NCBI RefSeq assembly: GCF_013114835.1 | Contig: NZ_JAAVLW010000014.1 | Coordinates: 1 to 64,000, forward strand | DNA: 64,000 nucleotides | Source: Bradyrhizobium archetypum | GTDB taxonomy: Bacteria > Pseudomonadota > Alphaproteobacteria > Rhizobiales > Xanthobacteraceae | Reading direction: 5' to 3' | Shown here: positions 1 through 8,815 of the stretch, piece by piece | Layout: each line of letters begins with the position of its first letter | Position numbering within the stretch: the stretch's first letter is position 1 | The notes under the pieces: generated by a model | Database searches by the model: none | What the model was told of the DNA's origin: nothing | What the model saw: the letters and a program-made list of their open reading frames with translations, nothing else | Made by a program: the position numbers and the translations under genes

Positions 1-1
1 T

Positions 2-544
2 ATGCGGCTGATCTCGGTGCGGTTCGGCAACGTGCTGGCCTCGAACGGATCGGTGGTGCCGAAATTCAAGGCGCAGATCGAGGCCGGCGGCCCGGTCACG
101 GTGACGCATCCCGACATGGTCCGGTACTTCATGACCATCCGCGAAGCCTGCGATCTTGTGTTGACGGCTGCGACGCACGCGCTGACGCCGGCGCGGCCCG
201 ATGTCTCCGTCTACGTCCTCAACATGGGACAGCCGGTCAAGATCGTGGAGCTCGCCGAGCGGATGATCCGCCTGTCCGGCCTCGAGCCCGGCATTGATGT
301 CGAAGTCGTGTTCACCGGCATGCGACCGGGCGAGCGGCTGAACGAAATCCTGTTCGCCAGCGAGGAGCCGCCGGTGGAGATCGGGGTCGCCGGCATCATG
401 GCGGCCAAGCCGAACGAGCCGCCGATGCAAATGTTGCGCAAATGGCTCGCGGCGCTGGAAGAGGCGATTGCGCGAGACGACCGTTCCACCATCCGTGCGG
501 TGCTCAAGGATGCCGTGCCGGAATTCGGATCGAACGCCGCCTGA
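2..544 (+). CDS. NDP-sugar 4,6-dehydratase/epimerase, WbpM/CapD-like, C-terminal part
   Basis: This is the 3' end of a gene that begins before the window, so the ATG at base 2 is an internal codon. The 180 residues carry the conserved C-terminal stretch of the WbpM/CapD/FlaA1 short-chain dehydrogenase family: SVRFGNVLASNGSVVPKF near the start, then GGPVTVTHP, VRYFMTIREA, and TGMRPGERLNE near residue 105. Family members convert UDP-GlcNAc-type sugars to 4-keto-6-deoxy intermediates for O-antigen or capsule; large ones carry an N-terminal membrane region, which cannot be seen here. A surface-glycan glycosyltransferase follows about 50 bases downstream, which fits a polysaccharide locus. The exact substrate is not readable from this fragment. 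Confidence 0.85.
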   Translation: MRLISVRFGNVLASNGSVVPKFKAQIEAGGPVTVTHPDMVRYFMTIREACDLVLTAATHALTPARPDVSVYVLNMGQPVKIVELAERMIRLSGLEPGIDVEVVFTGMRPGERLNEILFASEEPPVEIGVAGIMAAKPNEPPMQMLRKWLAALEEAIARDDRSTIRAVLKDAVPEFGSNAA

Positions 545-593
545 TTTGCGATCTCGCCCGGTCCCCGCGGCCATTCGTGCCCCTTCGGAAGCC

Positions 594-1799
594 ATGATGC
601 AGAAGTCCGGAAAAGTCGTCGTCGTCAGCCAGCACTATCCGCCCGATCCGAGCACGACGGCGGCGATCATGGCCGCGATTTCCGACCGCGCGGCGCAGGA
701 GGCCGAGGTGCTGGTGCTGTCGGGAACGGCGGGCTCCGCGATATCGGCGCAAGCGGGCAAGCCTGAGGTCGTCGAGGTCAAGAACTGGATGCCGGGCAAG
801 GGCGCGCTGGGAAAGCGCGCCGTGGCCGAATTGCTGTTCACGGTCCGGATGTTTTTCGTGCTGCTGGCGAGGTTGCGGCGCGGTGACGTCACGCTGACCG
901 TGCCGGCGCCCTTCATGCTGCCTTACGCTTTTGCCGCGGCGGCCAAATTGAAAGGCGCGAGATCGGCGCTGATCATGCACGATCTCTATCCCGACGTCCT
1001 CGTCATGGCTGGGCTGTTGAAGCCGCACTCGATCGTGGCGAAAGCGATGCGCGCCTTGAACGCGCCGATGTTTCGCGCGCTCGATGCCGTCGTCATCATC
1101 GGCCGCGACACCGAGAAGCTGCTACTGCGCTATGGCGGAATGACAAGTGACAAGATCCGCTTCATTCCGAACTGGGCGACACTTGCGCGTGGCATTCGCG
1201 CGATCGATCCGGGCAATCCGTACCGCCGTTCGCTTTCCGCCCGCTTCGTCGTCGGACTGTCAGGAAATCTCGGCTTTACCCACGATCCCGTCATCGTGTT
1301 CGAAGCAGCGCGCCGGCTGCGCGACGACAAGGATATCCATTTCCTGCTGTCGGGCTGGGGGATCGGGTTCGACCAGTTGAAGGCTATGCAGGCTGAGGCA
1401 AAGCTCCCGAACATGACCCTGGTCGATCGCGTCGAGGAGGGGCAGCTAGAGGCGTTTCTTTCGGCGGCGGACGTCTGGATCATTCCCTACCGCAGGAACG
1501 TCGCCGGCGTATCGGTGCCCAGCCGGTTCTACAATCTGCTGGCGATCGGCCGTCCGGTGATCCTGGTTTCCGAGACGGATGCCGAGGCGGCGCTGACGGT
1601 GACCGAGCACGATGTCGGCTGGGTGGTGGAGCCCGGCAACGCCGGCGAACTGGCGAAAACGGTCAGTCGCGCCGCCCGGGCCGACGACCCACAGCGGGCA
1701 GAGCGCGCGGCCGAAATCTCAAGGCGTTTTGATTTTGAGATCGCCATGGCCGGCTATTGCGGCCTGATCCGCGAGCTCATGCAGAAGAAGCCAGGCTAG
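594..1799 (+). CDS. glycosyltransferase family 4, WcaI/colanic acid-type
   Basis: This is probably a cytoplasmic GT-B glycosyltransferase that adds a sugar to the lipid-linked repeat unit. The open frame runs back to base 468, but the sequence only becomes protein-like at the paired ATGs at 594/597, where KVVVVSQHYPPDPSTTA forms the typical N-terminal strand and loop of WcaI-like enzymes. The C-terminal Rossmann half shows VGLSGNLGFTHDP, then FLLSGWGIG, and the donor-binding stretch IIPYRRNVAGVSVPSRFYN (E/P-rich loop). Length (401 aa) is normal. It follows the WbpM-like gene after a 49-base gap and is probably co-transcribed. Donor and acceptor sugars cannot be assigned. Confidence 0.8.
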   Translation: MMQKSGKVVVVSQHYPPDPSTTAAIMAAISDRAAQEAEVLVLSGTAGSAISAQAGKPEVVEVKNWMPGKGALGKRAVAELLFTVRMFFVLLARLRRGDVTLTVPAPFMLPYAFAAAAKLKGARSALIMHDLYPDVLVMAGLLKPHSIVAKAMRALNAPMFRALDAVVIIGRDTEKLLLRYGGMTSDKIRFIPNWATLARGIRAIDPGNPYRRSLSARFVVGLSGNLGFTHDPVIVFEAARRLRDDKDIHFLLSGWGIGFDQLKAMQAEAKLPNMTLVDRVEEGQLEAFLSAADVWIIPYRRNVAGVSVPSRFYNLLAIGRPVILVSETDAEAALTVTEHDVGWVVEPGNAGELAKTVSRAARADDPQRAERAAEISRRFDFEIAMAGYCGLIRELMQKKPG

Positions 1800-1939
1800 C
1801 CGGGGCAGGTTGCCCATCGAGTTGTTCTTTTTCGATCGGCGTGTCTATTGGGCAACAGTTTGGCCGGATTTATCGTGAGTATTAGCAGATGATTCTTCAC
1901 TGCTCTCGTAATCCAGCCAAAAGTTGAAGAGGGCGCTGG

Positions 1940-3967
1940 ATGGAGCTAGCTTCACTCGGCAAGATCAGTCATCAGCTTGCAGTCGATTTTAAAAAGCGGA
2001 GAGAAGACGGTCGCAGCGGCTTAACCCGTTTAGGTCACTCGCTGAACACTATAGTCGGTATGGTTACGATCCCGCCCCGTTACAGAAGGCTTGGTTATTG
2101 TGTGAGAATTGGGTGCATTTCCACTGCGCGCAAGGGAGTCTCGAAGACGTCCGCTCTTGCAGGATGGCTGGAGCGGTTTGCGTTAGGCGCGTGCGTTGTC
2201 GCGGCCATGCTGCTACTCGTTTGGGTTCTGTCGAGTTGCCGGTCTGGCTTTGACTTTACCGACGAAGGGTTCTATCTGAATTGGATTTCATCGCCGTGGA
2301 ATTATCGCGACTCGGTCACCCAGTTCGGATTCGTGTATCATCCCCTTTACAGAGTCTTGGGCGGTGACATCGCCTTGCTTAGGCAAGCAAACATCCTGAT
2401 CATCTTCGGATCAGCCTTCGCCCTTTGCGCGTCTTTGCTTCACTCGATCGCTGCGGAACGGAATGATGGCGAATCAAGGGAGCGCATCTGGATCGTAGCA
2501 TTAGCACTGGTCATCGCAGCCAACTCATTGACGTTTTTTGACCTGTGGCTGCCCACTCCTAATTACAATTCATTGACCTTCACTGCACTAATCTTCGCAG
2601 CCATTGGCGTGCAGATGACCTCTCGCGGAGCGTCGACGCTCAGCCTCACCGGATGGATCTTGGTCGGAACAGCCGGTGCACTTTCGTTTCTGGCGAAGCC
2701 GACATCGGCTGCAGTGCTCGGATGCGTAGTCCTCGTCTATCTCATTGCTGCAGGCAAGCTATGGATGCGTGGATTGGTGATTTCTGTCGTTGTCGCGGCC
2801 GTGCTGCTGTTGGGATCGGCGCTCGCAATTGACGGTTCGCTGGGCAGGTTCGTTGATCGTGTTCTGAATGGTGCTCGAGTTGGTGCTCTACTCACGCCAG
2901 ACCAACCTATCGCGCGTATGTTTCGCATGGACTCTTTCTCTTTCGGCAAAGTACAGCAAGTCATTTTTCTCTTGCTGCTAGCCGTAACCTTCGCTGCGAC
3001 ATTTCTTGCTACGCGGGCAGGTGCCGCCGCAAGAGTCGGCGCAGCGGTCACAGCGATCGCTCTAACGGGATTGAGCATCGCGGCGAGCACACGCGCGGTG
3101 TTGCCGAACATTCCCCATTATCCCTTTCAGCCTATGTACTTTTGGGCGATCAACTTCGCAGTCGTATTATCTTTCTTCTTCGCTTCCCAATGGAGCTCTC
3201 GGCTCCCCTCGCGCAACAGTGTTGCACTCGCCGCATTTCTTGTTACTTTGCCTTACGTCTATGCGTTTGGGACAGGTAACAACTATTGGGAACAGGGTGG
3301 GCGCGCGGGGCTTTTCTGGCTTTTGGGCAGCATTGTCATCGGCGCGGAGCTGTCGGCGAGAAATGCGGTATGGCGAAGCCTCACTCCCATTACTGCTGGA
3401 GCTCTCCTAGTCACCACCGGCGTCGTTTTGACCGCGATAGCAAATCCTTACCGGCAAACACAACAGTTACTTCAGCAGACGAACGAGACTGAAATCGGCC
3501 CCAACAACGCCACCCTTTTCCTGACGGATGAAGCGGCGACCTATACCCGAAACCTAAGGCGAATAGCCGCAGACAACGGACTCTCGACAGGCGATCCTTT
3601 GCTTGACCTTAGCGGCCGAAGTCCCGGATCAGTTTATGCAATGGGCGCACGCCCGCCGGGAGCCAGCTGGATACTGGCGGGATATACGGGGAGCAATCAG
3701 TTCTTCATCGCTGCCCTCGCGAGCGAAAGTTGTGACGTCCTTGCTGCTATGTGGATACTCACGGAGCCGGGTTTATCCACGGCTTTTTCAGCGAATTTGC
3801 TTCAGCGCTATGGGATCGATATTCTGCGTGATTACAAAGAAGTTGGGTCCGTTCGGTCCGTGCGAGATGTCCCACTGACTGAATTCGAGCAGTTTGTACT
3901 TAAGCCGACCCGAACCCGCGACGCTGCGCGACAAGCTTGCGAACGAGCTCGACAAATCAATCGATAG
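1940..3967 (+). CDS. large polytopic membrane protein, possible GT-C glycosyltransferase
   Basis: A 675-residue protein with an N-terminal tail of about 75 residues, roughly ten hydrophobic helices between residues 80 and 500, and a soluble C-terminal part. Just after the first helix comes FDFTDEGFYLNW; an acidic pair in the first periplasmic loop is characteristic of GT-C (PMT/ArnT-like) enzymes that use polyprenyl-phosphate sugars, so a role in decorating surface glycan is plausible. That assignment is inference. The ATG at 1940 has a weak purine-rich site (AAGAGGG) upstream; a later in-frame start closer to helix 1, such as MVTIPP, is also possible. Base composition is lower in GC than the flanking glycosyltransferase, hinting at separate acquisition. 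Confidence 0.6.
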   Translation: MELASLGKISHQLAVDFKKRREDGRSGLTRLGHSLNTIVGMVTIPPRYRRLGYCVRIGCISTARKGVSKTSALAGWLERFALGACVVAAMLLLVWVLSSCRSGFDFTDEGFYLNWISSPWNYRDSVTQFGFVYHPLYRVLGGDIALLRQANILIIFGSAFALCASLLHSIAAERNDGESRERIWIVALALVIAANSLTFFDLWLPTPNYNSLTFTALIFAAIGVQMTSRGASTLSLTGWILVGTAGALSFLAKPTSAAVLGCVVLVYLIAAGKLWMRGLVISVVVAAVLLLGSALAIDGSLGRFVDRVLNGARVGALLTPDQPIARMFRMDSFSFGKVQQVIFLLLLAVTFAATFLATRAGAAARVGAAVTAIALTGLSIAASTRAVLPNIPHYPFQPMYFWAINFAVVLSFFFASQWSSRLPSRNSVALAAFLVTLPYVYAFGTGNNYWEQGGRAGLFWLLGSIVIGAELSARNAVWRSLTPITAGALLVTTGVVLTAIANPYRQTQQLLQQTNETEIGPNNATLFLTDEAATYTRNLRRIAADNGLSTGDPLLDLSGRSPGSVYAMGARPPGASWILAGYTGSNQFFIAALASESCDVLAAMWILTEPGLSTAFSANLLQRYGIDILRDYKEVGSVRSVRDVPLTEFEQFVLKPTRTRDAARQACERARQINR

Positions 3968-4018
3968 CGTTATGATTCGCTAGCACGCATTCTGCTTGAG
4001 AGGTGGTCGATAGGCAAG

Positions 4019-4885
4019 CTAGCTCAAAAGATTAGCACGCAGCGCATCACAGACCCGCTGTTGTGCTTCATTCAAACACAACCACATCGGCAGCCGCACA
4101 AGTCGCTCCGAGAGTGACGCCGTCAGTGAAAGCTCGCCATGGGCCCGTCCGAACCGCTGGCGGGGTGGCGATGAATGCAGCGGCACGTAGTGAAACGTTG
4201 CGTCATCCCCACTGCTTGAGTTCGGCGAGAACGAGCTAACATTTCCTGGTAGCGATTCCAGCTCGCTAGCCGCCCGCTGTAAGCCGCTCTGCATGCTCGA
4301 GTTGAGCGCACAAAAGGGCAGCCGTGATCTCGTGCGGCAAAAAGGGCGGAGCCAACATCTTGCCAAGTATACTTATCAACTTTGCCACGAAGAACCTGCT
4401 TCGGTCACTGCCTTTTCTTTCATGATCTCGGCGCGGTACACCAATTCGGGATCATTTACCAGAAGGCTGCCGCCTTCGCCCGAACTGATGTTTTCGTTTC
4501 ATGAAAGCTGAAGCTGCCGAGATCGCCAAGCGCGCGCCCTTGTAGCTTGCCATTATGCCTTGGGCGGCATCCTCCACGATCTTTAGGTTGTGGCGCTCTG
4601 CGATTTCGACGACTGAGTCCATCTCGCAGGACACGCCTGCATAGTGTACCGGCACGATCGCGCGGGTTCGCTGTGTGAATGCCGCCTCGATCAGTTGTTC
4701 GTCGATATTGAGCGTGTCCTCCCGGATATCGACAAAGACGGCCGCGCCGCGCCGCACAAAGGCGTTCGCGGTCGACACGAACGTATAGGAGGGCAGGATG
4801 ACTTCATCGCCGCTCTTGATATCGAGCAGCAATGCAGCGAGATCGAGCGCGGCGTTGCATACGGCTAATTGAATGGAACGATCTC
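4019..4885 (-). pseudogene. wecE: wecE-like dTDP-sugar aminotransferase, multiply frameshifted remnant
   Basis: Reading the minus strand across frames gives a recognisable WecE/RffA (dTDP-4-amino-4,6-dideoxygalactose transaminase). The pieces are CNAALDLAALLLDIKSGDEV, ILPSYTFVSTANAFVRRGA, IVEDAAQGIMASYKG, then in a second frame ALGDLGSFSFHETK, in a third ISSGEGGSLLVNDPELVYR, then VDKYTWQDVG, and finally FHYVPLHSSPPRQRFGRAHG and RLVRLPMWL. At least three one-base losses lie near 4540, 4508 and 4390, with further drift downstream. The first ~60 residues are missing: a VPFN-like start is followed at once by a stop and then by LAVCNAALD. The PLP-binding lysine in FHETK survives but no full protein can be made. 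It lies just downstream of intact rfbB-rfbA, so the dTDP-amino-sugar branch looks broken here. Confidence 0.88.
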
Positions 4886-4929
4886 AGTCGGCACGTCTTC
4901 CAAGCCAGCATCCATCGATCGTATTGCCA

Positions 4930-5823
4930 CTATCTCTCGGTCAGCGGAGAGGCTTCGAGAAGCGAGCGGAGATAAAGTTGGTATTCGGTCTTGGGGTTCG
5001 GATCAATCAGACGCTCAAATGCAGACTGATCAATGAACTTCATGCGTAAGGCGACTTCCTCCGGACAGGCGATTTTGAGTCCTGTACGTTCTTCCACTAC
5101 CTTCACAAATTGAGCCGCTTCGAAGAGATCGCGATGTGTTCCACCGTCCAGCCAAGCGACGCCCCGACCGAACAGCCTCACCCTCAGATCACCCATCGCT
5201 AGATACCGGCGATTCACATCCGTTATTTCAAGCTCTCCACGTGCTGAGGGCCCAATCTCATTCGAAATTTGGAGAACACGCTCGTCATAAAAATAGAGGC
5301 CCGGAATGGCGAGACGCGATCGCGAATTTCTTGGTTTCTCTTCTATGTCTATTGCGCGGCCGCCGTCATCGAGGACAACCACTCCATAAGCCGAGGGATC
5401 CGCCACCTCATAGCCGAATACCGTCGCCCCACTTTCTTGAGCCATTGCCTCCAATAACAAGCGGGGGAGGCCGGCACCGAAGAAAATGTTGTCTCCAAGT
5501 GCGAGTGCGACATTGCACCCTTTGATGTCGTTCGCCGCTATGCGAAAGCACTCCGCTATTCCGCCTGGTCGATCTTGCGAGCGGTACACAATAGTGATCC
5601 CCCAACGCTTCCCGTCGCCAAGCAACGTGCTCATTTGATCGAGAGCTTGAGGATTGGAAACAATGACAAAGTCCCGCACCCCGCCGAGCATAAGGGTGGT
5701 GAGTGGGTAGTAAATCATTGGCTTGTCGTAGACTGGCAGTAGGTGCTTGTTCACGACGTGAGTAAGCGGAAACAAACGGCTCCCGCTCCCTCCGGCGACA
5801 ATAATGCCTTTCCATTTACTCAT
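4930..5823 (-). CDS. rfbA: glucose-1-phosphate thymidylyltransferase
   Basis: RfbA makes dTDP-glucose from glucose 1-phosphate and dTTP, the first step to dTDP-linked deoxysugars. The 297 residues are normal for the family. Visible motifs are the nucleotide-binding loop GGSGSRLFPLT with the conserved R16 and K26, ALGDNIFFG in the middle, EEKP after the sugar-binding region, and WLDGGTHRDLFEAAQFV towards the C-terminus. The start codon overlaps the rfbB stop by four bases (ATGA), so the two are translationally coupled. No rfbC or rfbD is nearby, so the product feeds something other than dTDP-L-rhamnose locally, formerly perhaps the WecE step. Confidence 0.95.
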   Translation of the reverse strand: MSKWKGIIVAGGSGSRLFPLTHVVNKHLLPVYDKPMIYYPLTTLMLGGVRDFVIVSNPQALDQMSTLLGDGKRWGITIVYRSQDRPGGIAECFRIAANDIKGCNVALALGDNIFFGAGLPRLLLEAMAQESGATVFGYEVADPSAYGVVVLDDGGRAIDIEEKPRNSRSRLAIPGLYFYDERVLQISNEIGPSARGELEITDVNRRYLAMGDLRVRLFGRGVAWLDGGTHRDLFEAAQFVKVVEERTGLKIACPEEVALRMKFIDQSAFERLIDPNPKTEYQLYLRSLLEASPLTER

Positions 5824-6893
5824 GATCGACCTTGTGTCGATTGCGCGACCGACAGTCTTAGCCCCAGACGGTCATCGGCATTTAAGTCATCCAATGTCCA
5901 ATCCATGTGCTCGAGATACCAATCCACCGTCTTGGACAAGCCGGTTTGCAGACTTTCCGCAGGTAGCCAGCCAAGTTCTTGCCGAGCTTTCGTTGAATCT
6001 ATCGCGTAGCGATAGTCATGCCCCGGCCGATCGGCGACAAACTGAATCAACTGTGCATAACCTTGGCCGTCTCGGCGTGGCCGTCGTTCGTCCAAAAGCT
6101 TACAAACTTCTGTTGCTAGCGCTATGTTGCTAACTTGGCAGAGTCCCCCAATATTGTAATTGCTGCCCACCGTACCTTTGGTGCAAATGGCCGCGATTGC
6201 TGCCACATGGTCATTCACGTAGAGCCAATCGCGGACGTTCTGGCCTTGACCATAGATTGGAATCGGTTGGCCGGCGATCGCTTTTCGGATAATCGTAGGA
6301 ATCAGTTTCTCTCGGTTTTGGAAGGGTCCGTAGTTGTTTGAACAATTGGAAATTATCGTGGGCAAGCCAAAGGTCGCATACCATGCGCGGACCAAGTGGT
6401 CGGCTCCCGCCTTGCTCGCTGCGTAAGGTGAATTAGGGCGGTAAGCAGTCGTTTCGTTGAAAAGCCCCTGATCGCCAAGGCTGCCGTAAACTTCATCTGT
6501 GGAAATGTGAATGAATCGGAAGGCACTCTGCTCCACCAAATTCAAATTGCTCCAAAACTGAAGAGCGCATTGCAGCATCGCAAACGTGCCAGTCACGTTC
6601 GTGTCTATGAACTTACCGGGATCCTCAATTGAGCGGTCGACGTGGGTCTCGGCAGCAAAATGCCAAACCGCCTGCGGCGCGAACCTCTGAAACAACACAG
6701 CGATATCATCGCGGTCCAGTATATCGCGTTTCTCAAAGCGGTAGTTGGGAAAGTCGGCAACAGCGGCGACAGTTCTGGAATCGCCTGCATAGGTCAGCTT
6801 GTCGATATTAAGAACCTGATGGCCGGCTTGCACCAGATATCTCACCGCCGCCGAGCCGATAAACCCGCAGCCTCCTGTAATCAGAAACCTCAT
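5820..6893 (-). CDS. rfbB: dTDP-glucose 4,6-dehydratase
   Basis: RfbB is an extended short-chain dehydrogenase that converts dTDP-glucose to dTDP-4-keto-6-deoxyglucose with bound NAD. The 357-residue protein shows the N-terminal GGCGFIGSAAVRYL dinucleotide loop, HISTDEVYGSLG with the catalytic Thr-Asp-Glu, and the YAASKAGADHLVRAW Tyr-x3-Lys site. Length is typical. It is the first gene of a short minus-strand operon rfbB-rfbA-(wecE remnant), with a four-base overlap into rfbA. The 608-base gap upstream presumably carries its promoter, but no clear -35/-10 pair stood out. Confidence 0.95.
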   Translation of the reverse strand: MRFLITGGCGFIGSAAVRYLVQAGHQVLNIDKLTYAGDSRTVAAVADFPNYRFEKRDILDRDDIAVLFQRFAPQAVWHFAAETHVDRSIEDPGKFIDTNVTGTFAMLQCALQFWSNLNLVEQSAFRFIHISTDEVYGSLGDQGLFNETTAYRPNSPYAASKAGADHLVRAWYATFGLPTIISNCSNNYGPFQNREKLIPTIIRKAIAGQPIPIYGQGQNVRDWLYVNDHVAAIAAICTKGTVGSNYNIGGLCQVSNIALATEVCKLLDERRPRRDGQGYAQLIQFVADRPGHDYRYAIDSTKARQELGWLPAESLQTGLSKTVDWYLEHMDWTLDDLNADDRLGLRLSVAQSTQGRS

Positions 6894-7501
6894 CTGCGAC
6901 CTATCGGTTGTTGACGGTTATTTCGGGAAAATGGCACTGGAAGCAGAACGAAACAAAGTGGAAGGTCGGCTGAGAGCATGTTTCCGATCGCGCGTACGAT
7001 CCTTTGCTCTCATTGAGATTGGTTCTATTAAGGTTCTACTCGCAAGCCCTCCATCCAATAACAACGTCAGTTGGGACTGCTTTGCCATTTGCCCACTTGT
7101 ATCAAGTTTGTGATCGCCAACTTTGAATTCATTTGCGGGACATAGTTACGGCTCGTGCGATCACGCGCGCATCCCGGAACAGATAGATGCAAGATTGCGC
7201 GCATCGGTATGTCTTCCTCCTATTTTGTCAAGCGGAAATAGCGGGTATGCCGGTTTAGCAAACCCTCGGACGCGCCGCTGGCGACCCTCGGATGGCGGTC
7301 GAGCGCTTCGATCCGAGGCTCGCGGTGAACTCGTGAATGTGGAGATGTGGCCCGAGAGGAACCCAGATTCATGCGATCAAAGGCGCCTCCGAAAGAGTCG
7401 AGGATAAGATCTCAATGCTTTCAGGCCCAAGTATCTGGCCTTAGTTTGCGTTTTGCGCGCTTGGAGATATCATTAGGGATCGACGGATGGGGGGCAGGAC
7501 A
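6894..7501. other. intergenic stretch between divergent rfbB and polymerase-like gene
   Basis: About 600 bases without a supportable gene. Short open frames are present but have no protein-like composition, no ribosome site and no match I recognise. The stretch is less GC-rich than the coding DNA around it and must contain the promoters for rfbB (leftward) and the 7502 gene (rightward). Confidence 0.5.
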
Positions 7502-8806
7502 ATGATTAGAGTGCCAAAGGCAGCGAGTTTTGCCTTCGCTCTGGCTATCTCTGCGTCGTCTGTATTTGCCCTGATATACGGATCATTGGGGCTGAACGGT
7601 TACGGCGCATTTACCGCGTCGTATCTGAGCTTGACTGTGATAATGATTGCGGTTTTTGGCTCGTTGGAGGGTTTCCGCTTCTCCATACTGGATATTCCCG
7701 TGCTCACCCTGATTGCTTGCGCGGGCATATCATTTTCCAGGAATCCTCAGCAGGTCGACTTGCGGGAACTTGTCTTGCTGGGCCTGACAGTATCGGCATA
7801 TTTCGCCGGGCGATCGCTTGTGAAAGAGGATGTGCCTGTATTGAGAGCGGTTTGCTTTTGGATATCGCTCGCGATCCTTTCGGTAGGAACGGCGCTAACG
7901 GTCCCGTATCTAGTTTTACATGGCGAGTTGGGGCGACCGTTTGTGTTGGGGTTTGATAACGCGACAACAGCTTTTTCGGTCTCGCTCGGCATCCTTATTA
8001 TTCTGCTATTATCATCGGAATATCGGAGCCCTACCTGGATTCGGAATGTGCTGGTCCTACTGATCGCGTTCTCGATGGCGGTTTTTGCCGCTTCAATGGT
8101 TCGGTTCTCTTTGCTCGCGATCATGGTTTGCACGGCTCTCTCTGCATTGTTGTTGAAGCAGCAGCGCCGCTTTGCGCTAAGCATGTTAGCTATCCTTGTT
8201 GCGTCAACTGCTTTGGGATTGCTTGCTCGTTTCGACAATGCAAATCTCTATGTGCGGTACGCGATCGAGGGAGCAAGGGGAGAGGTGAGCGGCGGCTCGG
8301 CAACGATCCTTCCTCCATCTTACGCTGCACGGAGAAATCCGGAAGCGACGACGGCTGATTGCGAGAGCGTGAATACGCGAAACTCGATCGCTATTCGAAA
8401 GCAGCTCATTTCGGACGCTGCCAATCTTATTCCCCGCGCTGGTCTTTTTGGTTTTGGATTTATGTCGTTTGGCCGACTGGGGTGTTTCGAAGGTGCGTCA
8501 CCTCATAACGACCTTTTGCAAGCATTTGTCGAGTTCGGTTGGATGGGTGGGGCAGCATTTCTGACCTTGATCGCCCTGATACCCCTGTTGCTCCTCAAGC
8601 CGGCTCGCCCCGATGGCGACCTGCGTTTCGTGTTCTTACTCAATGCCTTTATGATCATGCTCAGCATGGCTTACGGTCAGATCGGAAGAGATCTGCCGCT
8701 GTTCCTGGTATTGGGTTTGGCGGTCAGCGTGTTGTCCTCGAACGATGGTTCGGCATCTAGTCGTGTGCGATTTCACATGTTGAACTGGGGCACCGGGCCA
8801 AAATAG
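7502..8806 (+). CDS. O-antigen ligase/polymerase-like membrane protein (Wzy_C type)
   Basis: A 434-residue integral membrane protein with about 11 to 12 hydrophobic helices and one large external loop (roughly residues 255 to 345), which contains GFGFMSFGRLGCFEG and SPHNDLLQAFVEFGWMG. The H-N-x-x-L-x-x-x-x-E-x-G pattern in that loop is the hallmark of the O-antigen ligase / Wzy_C superfamily (WaaL, Wzy), which join or polymerise undecaprenyl-linked glycans at the periplasmic face. I chose the ATG at 7502 because GGGGGGCAGG precedes it; an in-frame ATG at 7487 is the alternative. It faces the 8816 gene end to end. Ligase versus polymerase cannot be decided from sequence. Confidence 0.8.
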   Translation: MIRVPKAASFAFALAISASSVFALIYGSLGLNGYGAFTASYLSLTVIMIAVFGSLEGFRFSILDIPVLTLIACAGISFSRNPQQVDLRELVLLGLTVSAYFAGRSLVKEDVPVLRAVCFWISLAILSVGTALTVPYLVLHGELGRPFVLGFDNATTAFSVSLGILIILLLSSEYRSPTWIRNVLVLLIAFSMAVFAASMVRFSLLAIMVCTALSALLLKQQRRFALSMLAILVASTALGLLARFDNANLYVRYAIEGARGEVSGGSATILPPSYAARRNPEATTADCESVNTRNSIAIRKQLISDAANLIPRAGLFGFGFMSFGRLGCFEGASPHNDLLQAFVEFGWMGGAAFLTLIALIPLLLLKPARPDGDLRFVFLLNAFMIMLSMAYGQIGRDLPLFLVLGLAVSVLSSNDGSASSRVRFHMLNWGTGPK

Positions 8807-8815
8807 TGCCTGAGC

